A stretch of DNA of 64,000 nt from Symsagittifera roscoffensis. Lineage: Eukaryota > Xenacoelomorpha > Acoela > Convolutidae. Shown piece after piece: positions 1-10,849 of the stretch. The stretch is taken from contig NC_087071.1 in assembly GCF_963678635.1 (NCBI RefSeq), forward strand, positions 41,371,797 to 41,435,796. Reading direction: 5' to 3'. A program made the position numbers and the translations under genes. Numbering within the stretch: the first letter of the stretch is position 1; every line of letters starts with the position of its first letter. Under the pieces are notes generated by a model, which did not search any database, had not been told where the DNA came from, and saw only the letters and a program-made list of their open reading frames with translations.

Positions 1-915
1 CCGCCTCAATTCATCCAGGCCATTCATCACACCAGCGAACATATCACTTATGTCACCAGCTGCCCCCAGTGACGGGGTTAGCCCCAGAGAAGATGAGGTC
101 AGCTGCGGCGGTAGCCTAGTACTCGATGACGCACCGTCCTTTTGCTTGTGCATTGACGTCATTAGTCTGTCAAACGTTGATGATGCTCCCATCGTTATCC
201 CATCCGACATAGGCCTGGTCGGCGAGGCAGAAGACGCCTCCCTGCTCATGTCGTTCCTTGGGCACGGTGTGAAGTTCACATCCGGATGGGTTATTTCCGG
301 TTGGTCGTAACTAGAGGATAGACCTCCGGCTTGTAGCGTCGTCACGCGCTCATCGTACAAAGACTTCCAACTTTTCTTTGCCTTCGAGAACGTCTGCTCT
401 TCACTCGGGCTCATACTCGACATCATCGCGTTGTTGCTCTGTTTGGCCAAAGATGAGTGTGCATTTGTCGGATGTGAACGTTCCTTTCTCCATTTATAGC
501 TCTTAGTGTCTGATTTGGACATTCCACTGTACAACACTTCCTCCCGAGGCTCGACCTCGGGACGCTCCGAGGTCTCCTCTATCCTCTCGACTTCCTCCCG
601 TTCGAGGACCTCGTCTGGCTCAAAGTCGGGTCGAATGAGCGTTCGCTCCCCTTCGTCAAAGGGATCAACCAGCGTTTCGCTCGCAGGCTCGGCCTCGGCG
701 CTCCGCCTTTGATTGCCATCAAGGTTTTTCTCGCTCCTTAGTTTCATTTCGCTCACTGAAAGATCAGGTTGACCTTTAGTCGATTCGTCTTCAGCAAACG
801 CGTCGGAAGCGCTGCTAAACGAGGTTTGGCTACGCCTAGTTCTAAACTTCCGCGTGCTTCCCTTGCTTAGCCTGGGAATTTTAGTAGTCGATCCTAGTGA
901 GTCCCTGCGCTGCAT
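1..915 (-). CDS. Unrecognised 305-codon open frame, incomplete at the window edge (gag-like?)
   Basis: Read on the minus strand from an ATG at 915, this frame has no stop for 305 codons and leaves the window at base 1, so its C-terminus is missing. It is richer in G+C than its surroundings. The protein looks disordered. Residues 1-35 are basic and Ser-rich (MQRRDSLGS...). Residues about 84-127 are very acidic (FDEGERT, EREEVERIEE). The rest is Ser/Met/Thr-rich and ends in FAGVMNGLDELRR, which could begin a helix. I recognise no enzyme motif. A long undecayed frame beside repeat-rich non-coding DNA fits the N-terminus of a gag-like protein of a young retroelement, but this is inference. A host gene's first exon is the alternative. 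Bases 916-1337, on its 5' side, show no gene. Confidence 0.6.
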   Translation of the reverse strand, partial: MQRRDSLGSTTKIPRLSKGSTRKFRTRRSQTSFSSASDAFAEDESTKGQPDLSVSEMKLRSEKNLDGNQRRSAEAEPASETLVDPFDEGERTLIRPDFEPDEVLEREEVERIEETSERPEVEPREEVLYSGMSKSDTKSYKWRKERSHPTNAHSSLAKQSNNAMMSSMSPSEEQTFSKAKKSWKSLYDERVTTLQAGGLSSSYDQPEITHPDVNFTPCPRNDMSREASSASPTRPMSDGITMGASSTFDRLMTSMHKQKDGASSSTRLPPQLTSSSLGLTPSLGAAGDISDMFAGVMNGLDELRR

Positions 916-1337
916 ATTTTCTAACAAAATGAAAGTATTCGTAATTTGATGGCAATGCAAACGTACCACAAACAAGATTTTAGTTAAATCACTTAACGCT
1001 GCCTGCTCGATTCCGTCAGTATCAAAATCTCTCTTAGATCTCTCACGACTAAACTAGTGACTCAGCTAAAGTTACACACAGGGTCTACCCAGTATTGATA
1101 TAATGCTAACTCAACCCGGTTGTATAGTATAACAGTATCACTAAGTTTCCACAAGATATAATCGACACACAAAACACAATCGATAATCAGATAAGAATAT
1201 CCTACAGGTGACAGCGACCTTTTGTCAGTATCAATTTATCGCCACACAATTTATCAAGTCACTGCTTTGTTAAAATTAAACAATCTTTAATAAAAAGCAG
1301 TGATGATTCAGAAATAGATAAATAAAACTTAGTCTTA

Positions 1338-1683
1338 AAGAAAAAGACTTCCCCCAATCGGAACGATCCGAAAGAACGAAGCCCAGGACACAGTCTTCTC
1401 AAGTGGGTGTGTATCTGCCTAATACACCCACCGAGGTCTTCTTTTGGGTGTCCTGCGATTGCCCGAGCTGTCCTACTAAGTAGCTCAAGGCAACCTCTGA
1501 TCGAAAATTCGTAAAGTCTATGAAAAAGCTCTCCCACACTCGGACTGCTCCAAGTGCACGAGAGTAGGGAACAATTTTTCTTCTCAAGTGGGTGTGTATT
1601 TGCCTAATACACCCACCGAGGTCTTCCTTTATTTGTTCCCGGATTGCCCGAACTCTCCTATTAAGTAGCTCAAGGCAACCACA
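1338..1683. repeat. Two diverged tandem copies of a ~185-bp unit
   Basis: The string starting TTCTCAAGTGGGTGTGTAT occurs at 1396 and again at 1581, an offset of 185. Matching sequence extends on both sides, including TAATACACCCACCGAGGTCTTC and TAGCTCAAGGCAACC. Open frames here on the minus strand share peptides such as GGCIRQIHTHLRR because the DNA is duplicated, so I do not call them genes. The repeat lies on the 5' side of the left-edge frame and could be part of a retroelement leader or LTR. Confidence 0.75.
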
Positions 1684-1931
1684 CAACCAAAATCACAATC
1701 AAAAAAAAATTTGGTTCGGGTACTTCTAATACAACCAATATAGAATCCAAAGTTGATCACGAATTTCCGGGTCAAAATGGGTTCTTATGATCCTGATGAG
1801 CACGCCTAATATCCTAATATGATCCTAATTAAATGGATGTTTTCCGTTTCCCAAATTGCCACAGAAGGTTTACTCAAGTCTCTTACAAGGAAGATCGCTA
1901 GAAGGTTTAAGACACTCCAGAGGGTTACCTC

Positions 1932-4835
1932 GGAGGGTACCTCAATCACCCAAGTTACTTAGGAGGGTATCTTAATCACCCAAGTTACTTCGGAGGGTCC
2001 CCCTAAATTTATTAAGGAGGGTCAATAAGATGCTTAATACGCTCCGGAGGGTTACTTCGGAGGGTACCTCCAAAATTTTCAAATTTTTTGATCTCGCTTG
2101 GAAGGTTCTCCTACTAGCTTCAAAAAGCGTCAAAACAAGCTAAGGGCTCTAGGGGGAGCTGTTTCAACTTCTTAGGGTGATCTCGTGGAAATTTTCCACT
2201 AAGGAGGGTTGCTAAAGGGTTTAGCTGACTCCGGAGGGTCACTTCGGAGGGTTCCCCCAAAATCAAGAAAAAGGGTTATATCACCGCAGTAAAGCCTCTG
2301 AAAGCGGTCTACCTGACTTAAAACTAGGTTGGCTGACACGGTCAACCTTCCCAGTTGAATAAAAAGATGTTTTGATAAAATTTTCTGCCGTTCGGAGGGT
2401 TGCCCGTGATTTGGACCCTCCGAACCAACAAATTCTAAAAAATTTTTTCTTTTCCGAATTAATCAACCCAAAAACGGTTGCGATTCGGAAAAGTGGTCAA
2501 AAACGTCGACTTATGGTACCAAAATTATCCCGATCGGATCACTAGTCTTCGAGAAATCGCCAAAAACGCGTTCGTCAAAATGGCCTTTTTTCACCACCTA
2601 TATAGGTTCTGAAAGACTTTTTCCGCAATTCCGGTCGAAAGTGCCTAAAAATACTTGAAATGAGCGTAGCAGCCCTGTATGGCACTGGAATAATACAAAA
2701 AACCGGACCAAAATTGGTTTAGAAACAAAAATTTGGCCAAAAACTATCAAATTTGGACCCTCCGATTCCTTCCTTTTCCAAACCTTAAGTCGTTAGCTCT
2801 ATCCACGGAGCTACTCGGAGGGTTACCCAAAAATTTCTCTAGTAACCTAGCACGTTATGCTAGCACGCTCCTAACGCAAAAAATTTTATTGCTCTAACTC
2901 TAAAAACTCAAAATCTCGATCCCCAAAACAGATTGACAAAATACTGAAAATTATCAAAATTTTGATCGAAAAATTTTCGTTTTTCTAACTTCTACTGAGT
3001 CTTTGCTCACTCGGTTTCTTTAGTAAAGGGGATCGAACTACGTAGCTAATCTCTGTATAAAAGCTTTTTGCCTATCGGAAAAGCTCGGATATCCGAAAAT
3101 TTGGGGTCTACAATTTGGTCGAAAATTGGTAATTTTCGACAAAAAATGGGTGTTTCTTGGGTCTAAATAGGAGATAAGTAATATATAATAAGGATAATAA
3201 TCTATTAATAGTCGTTAATGAATAGTACTATACCCTCCTTTGCACCAAAATATCCGAATTAAGACCCTTAACTCGGAAATTTGTAATCGATGGAGGGTAC
3301 AATCGGACCGCGCCAATCGTGCCCCCCACCACTTAAGTTTTAATGAAATAGTACCCGAACGATACTAAAATTGCTTCAACGATACCCAACAGTCGTTGCG
3401 GATGTTGTCCTTGATGTCCCTGTTGAGTGTGGAACACGTTGATCAGCTTGCCACTCTACCCTCCGGTCACCGGCAAAATCACCATTAACGTGCTTAAACA
3501 CTCAAATTACACTCGAGGGAGGGTACCCAACCCTTCACCAAAACACACAATCTTTCTATCAGAAACGATATAAATCAATCTGAAACAACAACAAATAGGA
3601 AGGTCAGATCACATCTCGTCCGGAAATAACATATAAACTGTCACTTTATGTTTTTTACTGTTTTTGGTCTTTTTTGGATTTTTTTACTGTTTTTTGTATT
3701 TTTTTGTTTTTAAATAAATTTATTTTTGGCTTTTTCTTGGTTATACACTATTTTTGTTTGGTTTTACGCTTTCTCTTTAATAGTTTTTGGTCCTGGGGCC
3801 TCAGGACAAGTGGGCTCTAGATTTCCCACCTAACCCTCCGGCCCCCGGAATTTTCGGTGTTAACTAAGTTAAAAAGCTAAATTGTACTAGACGGAGGGTA
3901 CGCACCTTCCCCCTAGTACAACAACGGTCATTAAGGCCTCTAACTCGGGCTTACGCCCGGAGCGGAGGGTACGTCGCTGAAACGCTTGCTGATCATAATG
4001 GTTTCATGCCTTTAACAGGCCCACTCAGGAGCGCCATAAAAACGTCTATGTAACATTCGCCCAAATATCACACAGCGACGGAGCGTAGAAAAAGTACCTA
4101 TTAACGACTGGCAGGCGTCAGTTACCTTAATTCTACTCGTTTTTCACCGTCTCGACCTTGCCAGTTGATTTTCTGGTCTGTCTAGGGCAAAGTAAAAAGT
4201 TACCATTTTTAGGCCATCAGTCAAACGACTTTTGATCAGCTTTCGTTTGCATGCGAACACAACCACATAGCTGAGTCTCGGATCCTCAGACTACGTGATT
4301 GCTATTTAAAACACGGCTCGAATACCTTATTTTAAGATGTTTTTGTGTGACAGTTTTACATTAAATCCATTGGAGATGGATTGACCCTTTCCTTTTTCTA
4401 TCTACTCATGTCCTGAAATATCAAATAATATCGGTGTTAATTAAGATCTAGGACATTACAGCAGCTGTTATAGTTAGTTTACACAGTCCCTTCACATAGA
4501 CAGTCTCTGGGGGACCAAGCCTCCGCTCCCGTGATTTTCTTGAGATAACACTCTTATCTCTTATATTTCGTGTCCCGGGAGGGTTCCGTGGTATTTCTCT
4601 TCCCCCCACTGAAGCCTCCGTCTCCACAAATATCTGTCGCTAAGGTCCTTATCGTGTGTTTTTGCCACGATAAGAGGCTCCGTAATTTTCTTGCACGACT
4701 GTTCTTCACAATCTCTATCGTGGTTCTGATTTTCGTCTTTTCATTCAAAATGGCCGTCTTTTTTCTATTTCTCAGAAATGTTCTTCTTCCAATCGAAATT
4801 TTAAAAATAAAAATTCTAGAACATTCTGACCCTCC
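1932..4835. repeat. Region with 22 dispersed copies of GGAGGGT / ACCCTCC
   Basis: GGAGGGT starts at 1932, 1962, 1992, 2016, 2046, 2059, 2203, 2233, 2246, 2394, 2817, 3292, 3518, 3893, 3964 and 4578. ACCCTCC starts at 2415, 2757, 3232, 3458, 3833 and 4829. Most copies sit in a longer context like CGGAGGGTTACC or CGGAGGGTAC, and spacing is irregular, so this is not a simple satellite. No convincing gene lies in 1700-4550. A T-rich tract runs at about 3646-3775. Because copies stop near the coding relic at 4.6 kb, the region may be a long LTR or leader of the element whose frame ends at 915, or a cluster of protein or RNA binding sites. Function is unknown. Confidence 0.8.
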
Positions 4836-5211
4836 GTCGCAACACTTTTTTGTTCATAAGGCCTTTAGTCACTCTTTTTCCTGTCGCGGGAAGGTTGTGC
4901 TGTGTCATCTGGCAGAATGGCACACAGCCTATGTTTTTTATATGGACAAAATTCATTATCAAATAGACGGAGACACAAAAGCATGCCTTTTACGAGTCAT
5001 TGATAGAAATCGTCGAGTGAAAAACGGTTATGCATGTACAATTGAACCGAATCATCGTGAAGTGTTTTGTAATTTGGACTTTAAAAAAAATTCGGTCAAA
5101 AATTTTTCTAATAATTCTATGAACTTGCCCACAGAAACTGTACGACTTGTTTCTTTCGCTGGAGGGGAAAAAGTTGTTCTGACTTTGAAATTACAAAATT
5201 TTAGCAATTGA
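4570..5211 (+). CDS. Unrecognised 213-codon frame with a hydrophobic segment
   Basis: The frame runs from ATG at 4570 to a stop at 5209-5211. Residues about 44-69 are strongly hydrophobic and could form a membrane helix. The C-terminal 110 residues are polar and look more like real coding sequence, ending TVRLVSFAGGEKVVLTL. It lies 15 bases upstream of the core-like relic and on the same strand, so it may be a remnant of another virion or accessory gene of the Polinton. The first part overlaps the GGAGGGT region and may not be coding. I cannot name a family. Confidence 0.35.
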   Translation: MSREGSVVFLFPPLKPPSPQISVAKVLIVCFCHDKRLRNFLARLFFTISIVVLIFVFSFKMAVFFLFLRNVLLPIEILKIKILEHSDPPSQHFFVHKAFSHSFSCRGKVVLCHLAEWHTAYVFYMDKIHYQIDGDTKACLLRVIDRNRRVKNGYACTIEPNHREVFCNLDFKKNSVKNFSNNSMNLPTETVRLVSFAGGEKVVLTLKLQNFSN

Positions 5212-5225
5212 TCAAAATTGATTCA

Positions 5226-5629
5226 TATTACTACAACCAAGCAAACCTACCATATTTCTCGGTACATTATAGACAACGAGGCAGTGGCTTTGGTGCATAA
5301 GGCTTGGGAATAGGAAGAATGGCACTTCGACTGGCTCGAAAATTTTTGATACCCGCAGCTAAAAAGATCGAAGAAGAACTATTTTTTAAGGCAGCTCCAG
5401 AACTGATAGAAGTTGCAACAAAAACAAAAAATCCAAAGCAGGCACTCAAAAACAACAAAAATTAGAAAAACAATCAAAAAGCAAGTAGGAGGAGAATTTA
5501 GGTCTGGGAAAAGTTATCCGAAAAAAAACAAGGGCGGTGAACAGAAAAACGAGACGCGTCAATCCCGGTAAACGAACTGCACAGAGAAGCCGCTCCGATT
5601 TCTTTACAAGGATTCAAAAATTAATTTGA
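5226..5629 (+). pseudogene. Small basic virion core-like protein (adenovirus pX-like), broken
   Basis: A frame open upstream of 5268 begins near YYNQANLPYFSVHYRQRGSG, meets one stop (TAA at about 5289), and continues through GIGRMALRLARKFLIPAAKK and a Lys-rich tail to a stop at 5463. Sequence in another frame then carries on with a very basic end (NRKTRRVNPGKRTAQRSRS) to a stop at 5627-5629, so at least one frameshift separates the halves. An N-terminal RQRGxG motif, a short hydrophobic/basic middle and an Arg/Lys-rich tail, placed just upstream of a capsid gene, match the small core-like proteins of Polinton and adintovirus-type elements. In that family the protein is thought to bind DNA in the particle. 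The assignment rests on motif and position. Confidence 0.6.
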
Positions 5630-5666
5630 TTTCTAATTTATCACGAGTGAAGCAACTCACAGCTCG

Positions 5667-6908
5667 TTGAACTTTTGCATGTTACTTTTGAAAATGCATT
5701 CAACCAAAAAAATTGGAGCTTCCTACTCTCCTGGTGGTCTTATGCTCGAGTTTGGCGTACTCGGCGACAGAAATAATTTTATCGGTCTTGAAGGTACTCG
5801 TTTGGAAATAGTAGCACGAATGGCTCGAAGCAATGGAACGGTGCTTCGAACGCATGCTACAGAGGCGGCAAACAAAGATACGCGTTGTTTTGTTGACAAT
5901 CCTTTATCTTCATTTTTTTCGGAGTGTCCACTGTCTCTGAATGGTGAGAAAGTATCAACTACCAACGCTAACTTTGCCCATAAAAGCGTTTTTGGGACCG
6001 AGTTTTCATAGGTGATGCCAAGAAAACATGGTTGGCTTGTCGAGGTTATTTTTATGAAGGAAACTCATCATGAATGGACGGTAATGCAAGGAGAGCTGAT
6101 GATGTTACGGACGAGCTGATGCGAACGAGCTAAAGCTATTTGACAAATTGCTTGCGACTTCTTGTCGTGTGACAAGCATCTACTTAGCGGTGTGACAATT
6201 AGACTGTCTCTTAGACGTTCTACTAACAATTTTTTGTCATATCTGACGATGCAGCTAATCACTACAAGGTTCAAATAACCGAATCTAATCTCTATGTCAG
6301 AAAGATAACTGCGACTGACTATGGTCTCTCATCAATGGAAAAAACTTTGTTGAAGAATCCGGCGATTTACAATTACATCGAAATAGTACCAAAATCGTTT
6401 CGCGCAACTGCAGGAGTACAAAGCTGGCGACAAGAGGATGCTTTTGCAAAAGAACCTGTTTGAAGGATGATAAGAGCAATGAGCATAAACGAAGCATATT
6501 TGGGTACTAATAGGACAATTACTTTTCATTACCAGAAGCTTGGGTCGAATGAGATCATTGTGTACAGAAACGGTGTACCCATTGCTTGAACTCCCATCTC
6601 AATAACAGACAATAAAAAAAAATTAATACAATACGCTTGAGGCTCTTGATTTTGTTTTGAACACTAGTCATGGAATCAGTCTCGTTAATTATGATGATGA
6701 TCATATAATGGCTTTCAGTCTCACGTCTACTCAGGAGGGTTCACAAGATTTTATTCATCCTGAAATGACCAATTGCACTATTTTGGTCGAACTCAAATTT
6801 GACGAAGGTCTCGGTAATAAGGTCGAGTTATTATTTATGAGAGAAGGTGCATCAACAGTTTATGTGCGTTCAGATGGAAAAATTACCAAAAATACTCTTA
6901 TGACCTAA
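5667..6908 (+). pseudogene. Polinton-type major capsid protein (double jelly-roll family), broken
   Basis: The first part (ATG at 5667, stop at 6009-6011) contains LEFGVLGDRNNFIGLEGTRL and later CPLSLNGEKVSTTNANFAHK, which is the N-terminal jelly-roll pattern of this capsid family. Traces continue in shifting frames: GVTIRLSLRRSTNN near 6190, SWRQEDAFAKEPV near 6430, and EIIVYRNGVPIA near 6560. The C-terminal 83 codons are clean (6657-6908), with HGISLVNYDDDHIMAFSLTS and a stop TAA. Several stops and at least three frame changes make it a pseudogene. The family forms the icosahedral shell of Polinton-like viruses. The order core protein then capsid on one strand supports the call. Confidence 0.75.
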
Positions 6909-7447
6909 ACTAGACATGGATATTCTTCAAATAGTAGAACTTAATAACTGTTGTAAGTATTTAAAGTATCGCTTTAGAGGTGTTTTCCAGCAGATTTTCC
7001 ATGCTCTTCAGTAGTGAAAAATGAAAATAAATTTTTGATTATGAATGCTTCACCATCGGATCAACCTGGAACCCATTGGTTGCTTTTTTTTCTGAAGCTG
7101 GTAGACAGATATTCTTCGCAGGTTCTCTAGGTCAAAGATCATTTGATTATCCCCCCGTGTACAAGAAAATGCGGCGTAATATTCACTAGGGAAATCAACT
7201 GCTGGAGAAAAAACCAAAACAATATGCTGATTCAGTGCTATGCGGACTTTAATGTGTTTATGTTGCTCATGTTATAATTACAATTAGAATTCCAGTAGAA
7301 TTAAAACTTAATGATCATGATTCGATAAGATTTGCTAAACATATGTTTTTCTAAACTTTTTTTTGATATTTTTGTAAAGTTTATAAATATGTTTTTTAAA
7401 ATTCTTTCTTATTAACAACGGATTTTAAAACAGAAAAAACGGATTTT

Positions 7448-7491
7448 CTTTTCGCGGTTCACATTAACAAGATTATGTGAACCGCGAAAAG
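7448..7491. repeat. Perfect 17-bp hairpin
   Basis: CTTTTCGCGGTTCACAT (7448-7464) is followed after a 10-base loop by its exact reverse complement (7475-7491). It lies in an otherwise gene-free stretch (6909-7540) between the capsid relic and the left GC-rich inverted repeat. Such a strong stem could act as a transcript end signal or be the remains of a small palindromic insertion; nothing decides between them. Confidence 0.8.
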
Positions 7492-7540
7492 TTTCCTATC
7501 AAGTTCTCCGAAAAAATGAAGCAAGGCTGTTTGGTTTAGC

Positions 7541-7590
7541 GGGCAATAGCTAACCCGGCGTTGCTCGTCGCTACGCTCCTCGGGAACGCC
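7541..7590 (+). repeat. Left arm of a GC-rich 50-bp inverted repeat
   Basis: The arm starts GGGCAATAGCTAACCCGGCG and ends CTCCTCGGGAACGCC. Its reverse complement is found at 10850-10899 with a single mismatch (CGCTACG against CGCTGCG). Weaker similarity extends outward to about 7523. The arm is strikingly GC-rich in an AT-rich setting. The pair encloses 3.26 kb and may be terminal repeats of an inserted element. Confidence 0.85.
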
Positions 7591-7741
7591 TCCCGCATGG
7601 GTAGTAACAAATTTTTAATGTACAAAAGAGCAAAAAAACAATATTCAAAACTTTAACTTCTTCTTTATGTGGAATTTCACAAACAAAGTGTTTGAACCAG
7701 TTTCCATACAGCCATACCCACTTAAAATAATGTCGATTATT

Positions 7742-8268
7742 CTAAAAAAAAAACTCAGCAGCATTTTCAATGTTCAAAATATTAGTAATGCGTTCAATTG
7801 TTACATTAGTAATCATGTCAGTTTCATTTTGTACAGATTTATTCTGCGAGTCGAAGCAAACTTGAGGCATTCGTCTGCAAACTGGAACACCACTAACATC
7901 TAGATTGTTGATAGAGTTCCAATATTCACAGCTGGTTTCAACTTTTCCATCAGTGGGCCAGGCAGTTAAAGGGTGGAGCAACCCGATGTGAAATATTTAT
8001 TTGAATGTAGAGATAAGGCAAGAGACAACATAGGTTTTGAAGCCATATTGTTTAGTTTATTGGTAGTCTCTTTTAGGAATTCGACCAGCTCATGATAATG
8101 TTTTTCGTTGTCAATCGAATGATTGCAAAAATCTAATGTAACCGAATGGGAGGATATTGCAAAATTTGCATTTGAAGCGAAGCCAGAGAAATTGGGTTCA
8201 TGATTCAGGATGAAAAACTTGTAAGTCTGAGGGAATTGTTTTAAATAATCAGGGGATTGCCCATACAT
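7742..8268 (-). pseudogene. Unrecognised coding remnant inside the inverted repeats
   Basis: Two overlapping minus-strand frames look coding. The upstream one (8268-7966, 100 codons) starts MYGQSPDYLKQFPQTYKFF and has good residue balance. The downstream one (7981-7742) contains CEYWNSINNLDVSGVPVC and several N-glycosylation-type sequons (NKS, NET, NVT). They overlap by 16 bases in different frames, so one frameshift or an intron could connect them. The direction is opposite to the capsid and polymerase genes, and both lie between the GC-rich inverted repeats. This suggests cargo of an inserted element rather than a Polinton gene. I do not recognise a family. Confidence 0.35.
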
Positions 8269-8292
8269 TGCTTCAACCAGTGCATTGAAGTT

Positions 8293-9147
8293 TCAATTAA
8301 TTAACGAGTTAATAATGTTAAGCAACACGACAGTTATCATCGTTTTCACTTTCGCATTTTTTTCCGAGCATGAAGATTTTTATGACTTGTTTCCCTTTTT
8401 CTAAGTTTATCAGTCGCATCGCAATTTTTTCCTTTCGTCAAATTTATTTTTGTCCGCCAAGGAATCGAATTTACCAGTTGGCAAAGTTATTCCTTCAAGA
8501 AAAACGTACATAATAAATGAATAACAACCAACTGGTTTTCAGTGTTGAACGTTGAATAATGACTGATCACAGTAAACGAGACAGGTCATGCAGCCCTGAA
8601 GTAAAAGTTTATGAGACAATTTTACGAGCGCCGTAAGCTATACTGATAACTTTTAACAATCAGGAAAACAATATCTTATACGATGAACAAAATTTTATAC
8701 GAGTCTTGAATTGCCTTTTCACTCCAGGCATACCACAAAAATCTTCTGTTGTTTTTTATCACAGTTATTTTAATGACCGCTATCAGTCATGGTAAGGAAA
8801 CTAGGGAAACTTTTACAGCATGTCAAAGATTATCTGGAAAACTGACAGAAAACCTGAGTTTAAGTGCGTTCGCCCGTAGCCACTATATTAAAGCTCTCGC
8901 ATAAATCTAAAAAGTCGGGTTTTCCCATGCAAAATTAACATAGCCTTAAGCGTCGTACGTGAAAGAAAAACTAAATTTTGATAGCTTCGCTCAAAATATC
9001 CTTAGCTTTGACCTAATTGAGTCATGCCACCCCTTTCTTGATTTCATTCTCAATAATAAACTTTGCATACTTTTCATTCTTCCATTTCAAATTAGCTAGC
9101 TCAGTCAAAGTATTTTAACAAAACTTAAAACATCTTGAAGTCATGAA
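8293..9147. other. No gene seen
   Basis: Both strands are full of stops. I found no repeat, RNA gene or motif that I can support. Confidence 0.5.
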
Positions 9148-9783
9148 TAATCTTTTACAAATAATTTCAGTGTCTGATCGAGAAAAAACAGTTATTTATC
9201 AAACATATACGAGAGAATTGATTACAGTCATCCAACAACAGTAAGAGAGAGTCTCCCCATCTACAGCAAGTCCGTTCAATGACTTGGCTGCCCGAAAAAA
9301 TGAAGCCAATCAAAACACGGAATCGACTACAAAAACCCCATGTCGCTACCAAACTACCTCCTTGATCACATCGACCTACCTCGACAGAACTGAAAACGAA
9401 TGTACGAGACTTGCATTATTCACGAGAGCTATCCAGTAAAAGAAAAGACTGAGATAAACGACACAAACTCGCGCTAGCAGTCTCCCAGAAAAATTTTATT
9501 AGCGGTTGACTGCGAGTCAATGCTGTTGTATGAAAATCAAGAGGGATGTGTTTGTGATTGTGCAGAGCGCGAAGCGTACTGCGATATTCCGACAGCAATG
9601 TCTACAAAGTTCTTTGTTAGGGGAGCAGTTTCATTTCCAGAACAATCAACTTGCTATTCGGATGCTCTGGTTTCACGGACACAGAGTGCGGAGACAATTG
9701 ATCTAGTGACCACAGACTTTTTTCAAGGAACCCCTCCAACTGCAGCTTGCAATGAGCCAAAAAAGAAAAAACTACAATTTTGA
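9148..9783 (+). pseudogene. Unrecognised coding remnant, plus strand
   Basis: An open stretch from about 9148 reads ISVSDREKTVIYQTYTRELI, meets a stop at about 9241 and continues. After a frame change near 9500 a second clean part runs to a TGA at 9781-9783. It contains CVCDCAEREAYCDIPTAMST and FFVRGAVSFPEQSTCYSDAL. The residue mix and the length of open frame look like decayed coding sequence, but no domain is recognisable. It lies between the GC-rich inverted repeats and on the same strand as the Polinton genes. It could be a Polinton gene or cargo of an insertion. Confidence 0.4.
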
Positions 9784-10849
9784 GAGTTCCAATAACTTAA
9801 ACAAAAAAATTTTCCTTTGTTTCAATTAATACACCAAGGTTTTAAAGTTTCAATTTCGTTTGATTTGATTTTAAGTTGGTTTATTATGACTGTGTGTGTT
9901 TAAATCTTTCAATTTTTATCTTGCTGAAAAGATAAATTAAAGTTTGCTCAGCAAGATATTAGAGAAAACTTTTTTAAAAAAATTTGAAAAAAATCATTAA
10001 TCGAGAGTAATTTTTCGCTAAAACTAATGTTGAGAAGAAATGAGAGAGAGAGAAAGTTTCAGGATATTGCTTTCTTTTCAAAAAAAAGATAAAGACGGAA
10101 GGGTCCACTTTTTTCTTGTTGGTAGTCCAATCATATTTATTAGGCTTTTTTTTCAAACACTCTCTGCTCCCTTTTTCTCATTTTACTTTGTGCCCGGCGG
10201 GTTAGTCAGGTCTTACGCAAAGTAACAGAGAGTTTTTTATGCCATAATTCTGCTTTTATTGCGTTTATTTATATGTTTTGCGTGCAAAACGGACAGTTTT
10301 CTCGTTAAAAACAAAAAAAAATGTAAATTTATGTTTTTGTTTCTCAAAAAAAACATGAGCCTTAACTCTGCTCAAAAGATTAGATTAAATTGATTGAGGG
10401 TAATTAAATTGGAATTGGAGACATCTTTTTTCACAATATTTTAAAAAAAATTTACATGAAAACCCGATTTTCGCAAAAAATCACAACTTTTTAAGCGTCT
10501 ACTCTCTTTGATTGATGTAAATGTTTTTCAAAACTCTACGCTTGTCCTATTTAGGCATCAGATTGTTCCTAAAAAATCATATCACATATTCAACTGATTT
10601 TAAGTTGAAAAAGATTATTTTACGGTAAAAATGGAGGTGAAAAAACAAAAAAAAAACAAGTTTTTAGGTTTTGAACACGACCAATAGAACTGTGCTCTAG
10701 ATCAAATAAAATTTTTTGGTTTATTGTCAATTGATTTTACAGACATCTTTGTAAATTTACTTTTCCGTTTTTTCACAACATGATAATTTTGAGGTGTTCT
10801 TTAATTTGGATAGGAACAATTTTTTTTTCACTTGACTTTACAGACCGGG
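9784..10849. other. No gene seen
   Basis: AT-rich sequence with runs of A and T. Short frames here are low-complexity Phe/Lys peptides that I do not support as genes. Confidence 0.5.

Noticed and set aside
1259..1686. Two minus-strand frames sharing GGCIRQIHTHLRR
   Set aside because: The shared peptide comes from the 185-bp tandem DNA repeat; composition and context do not suggest a gene.
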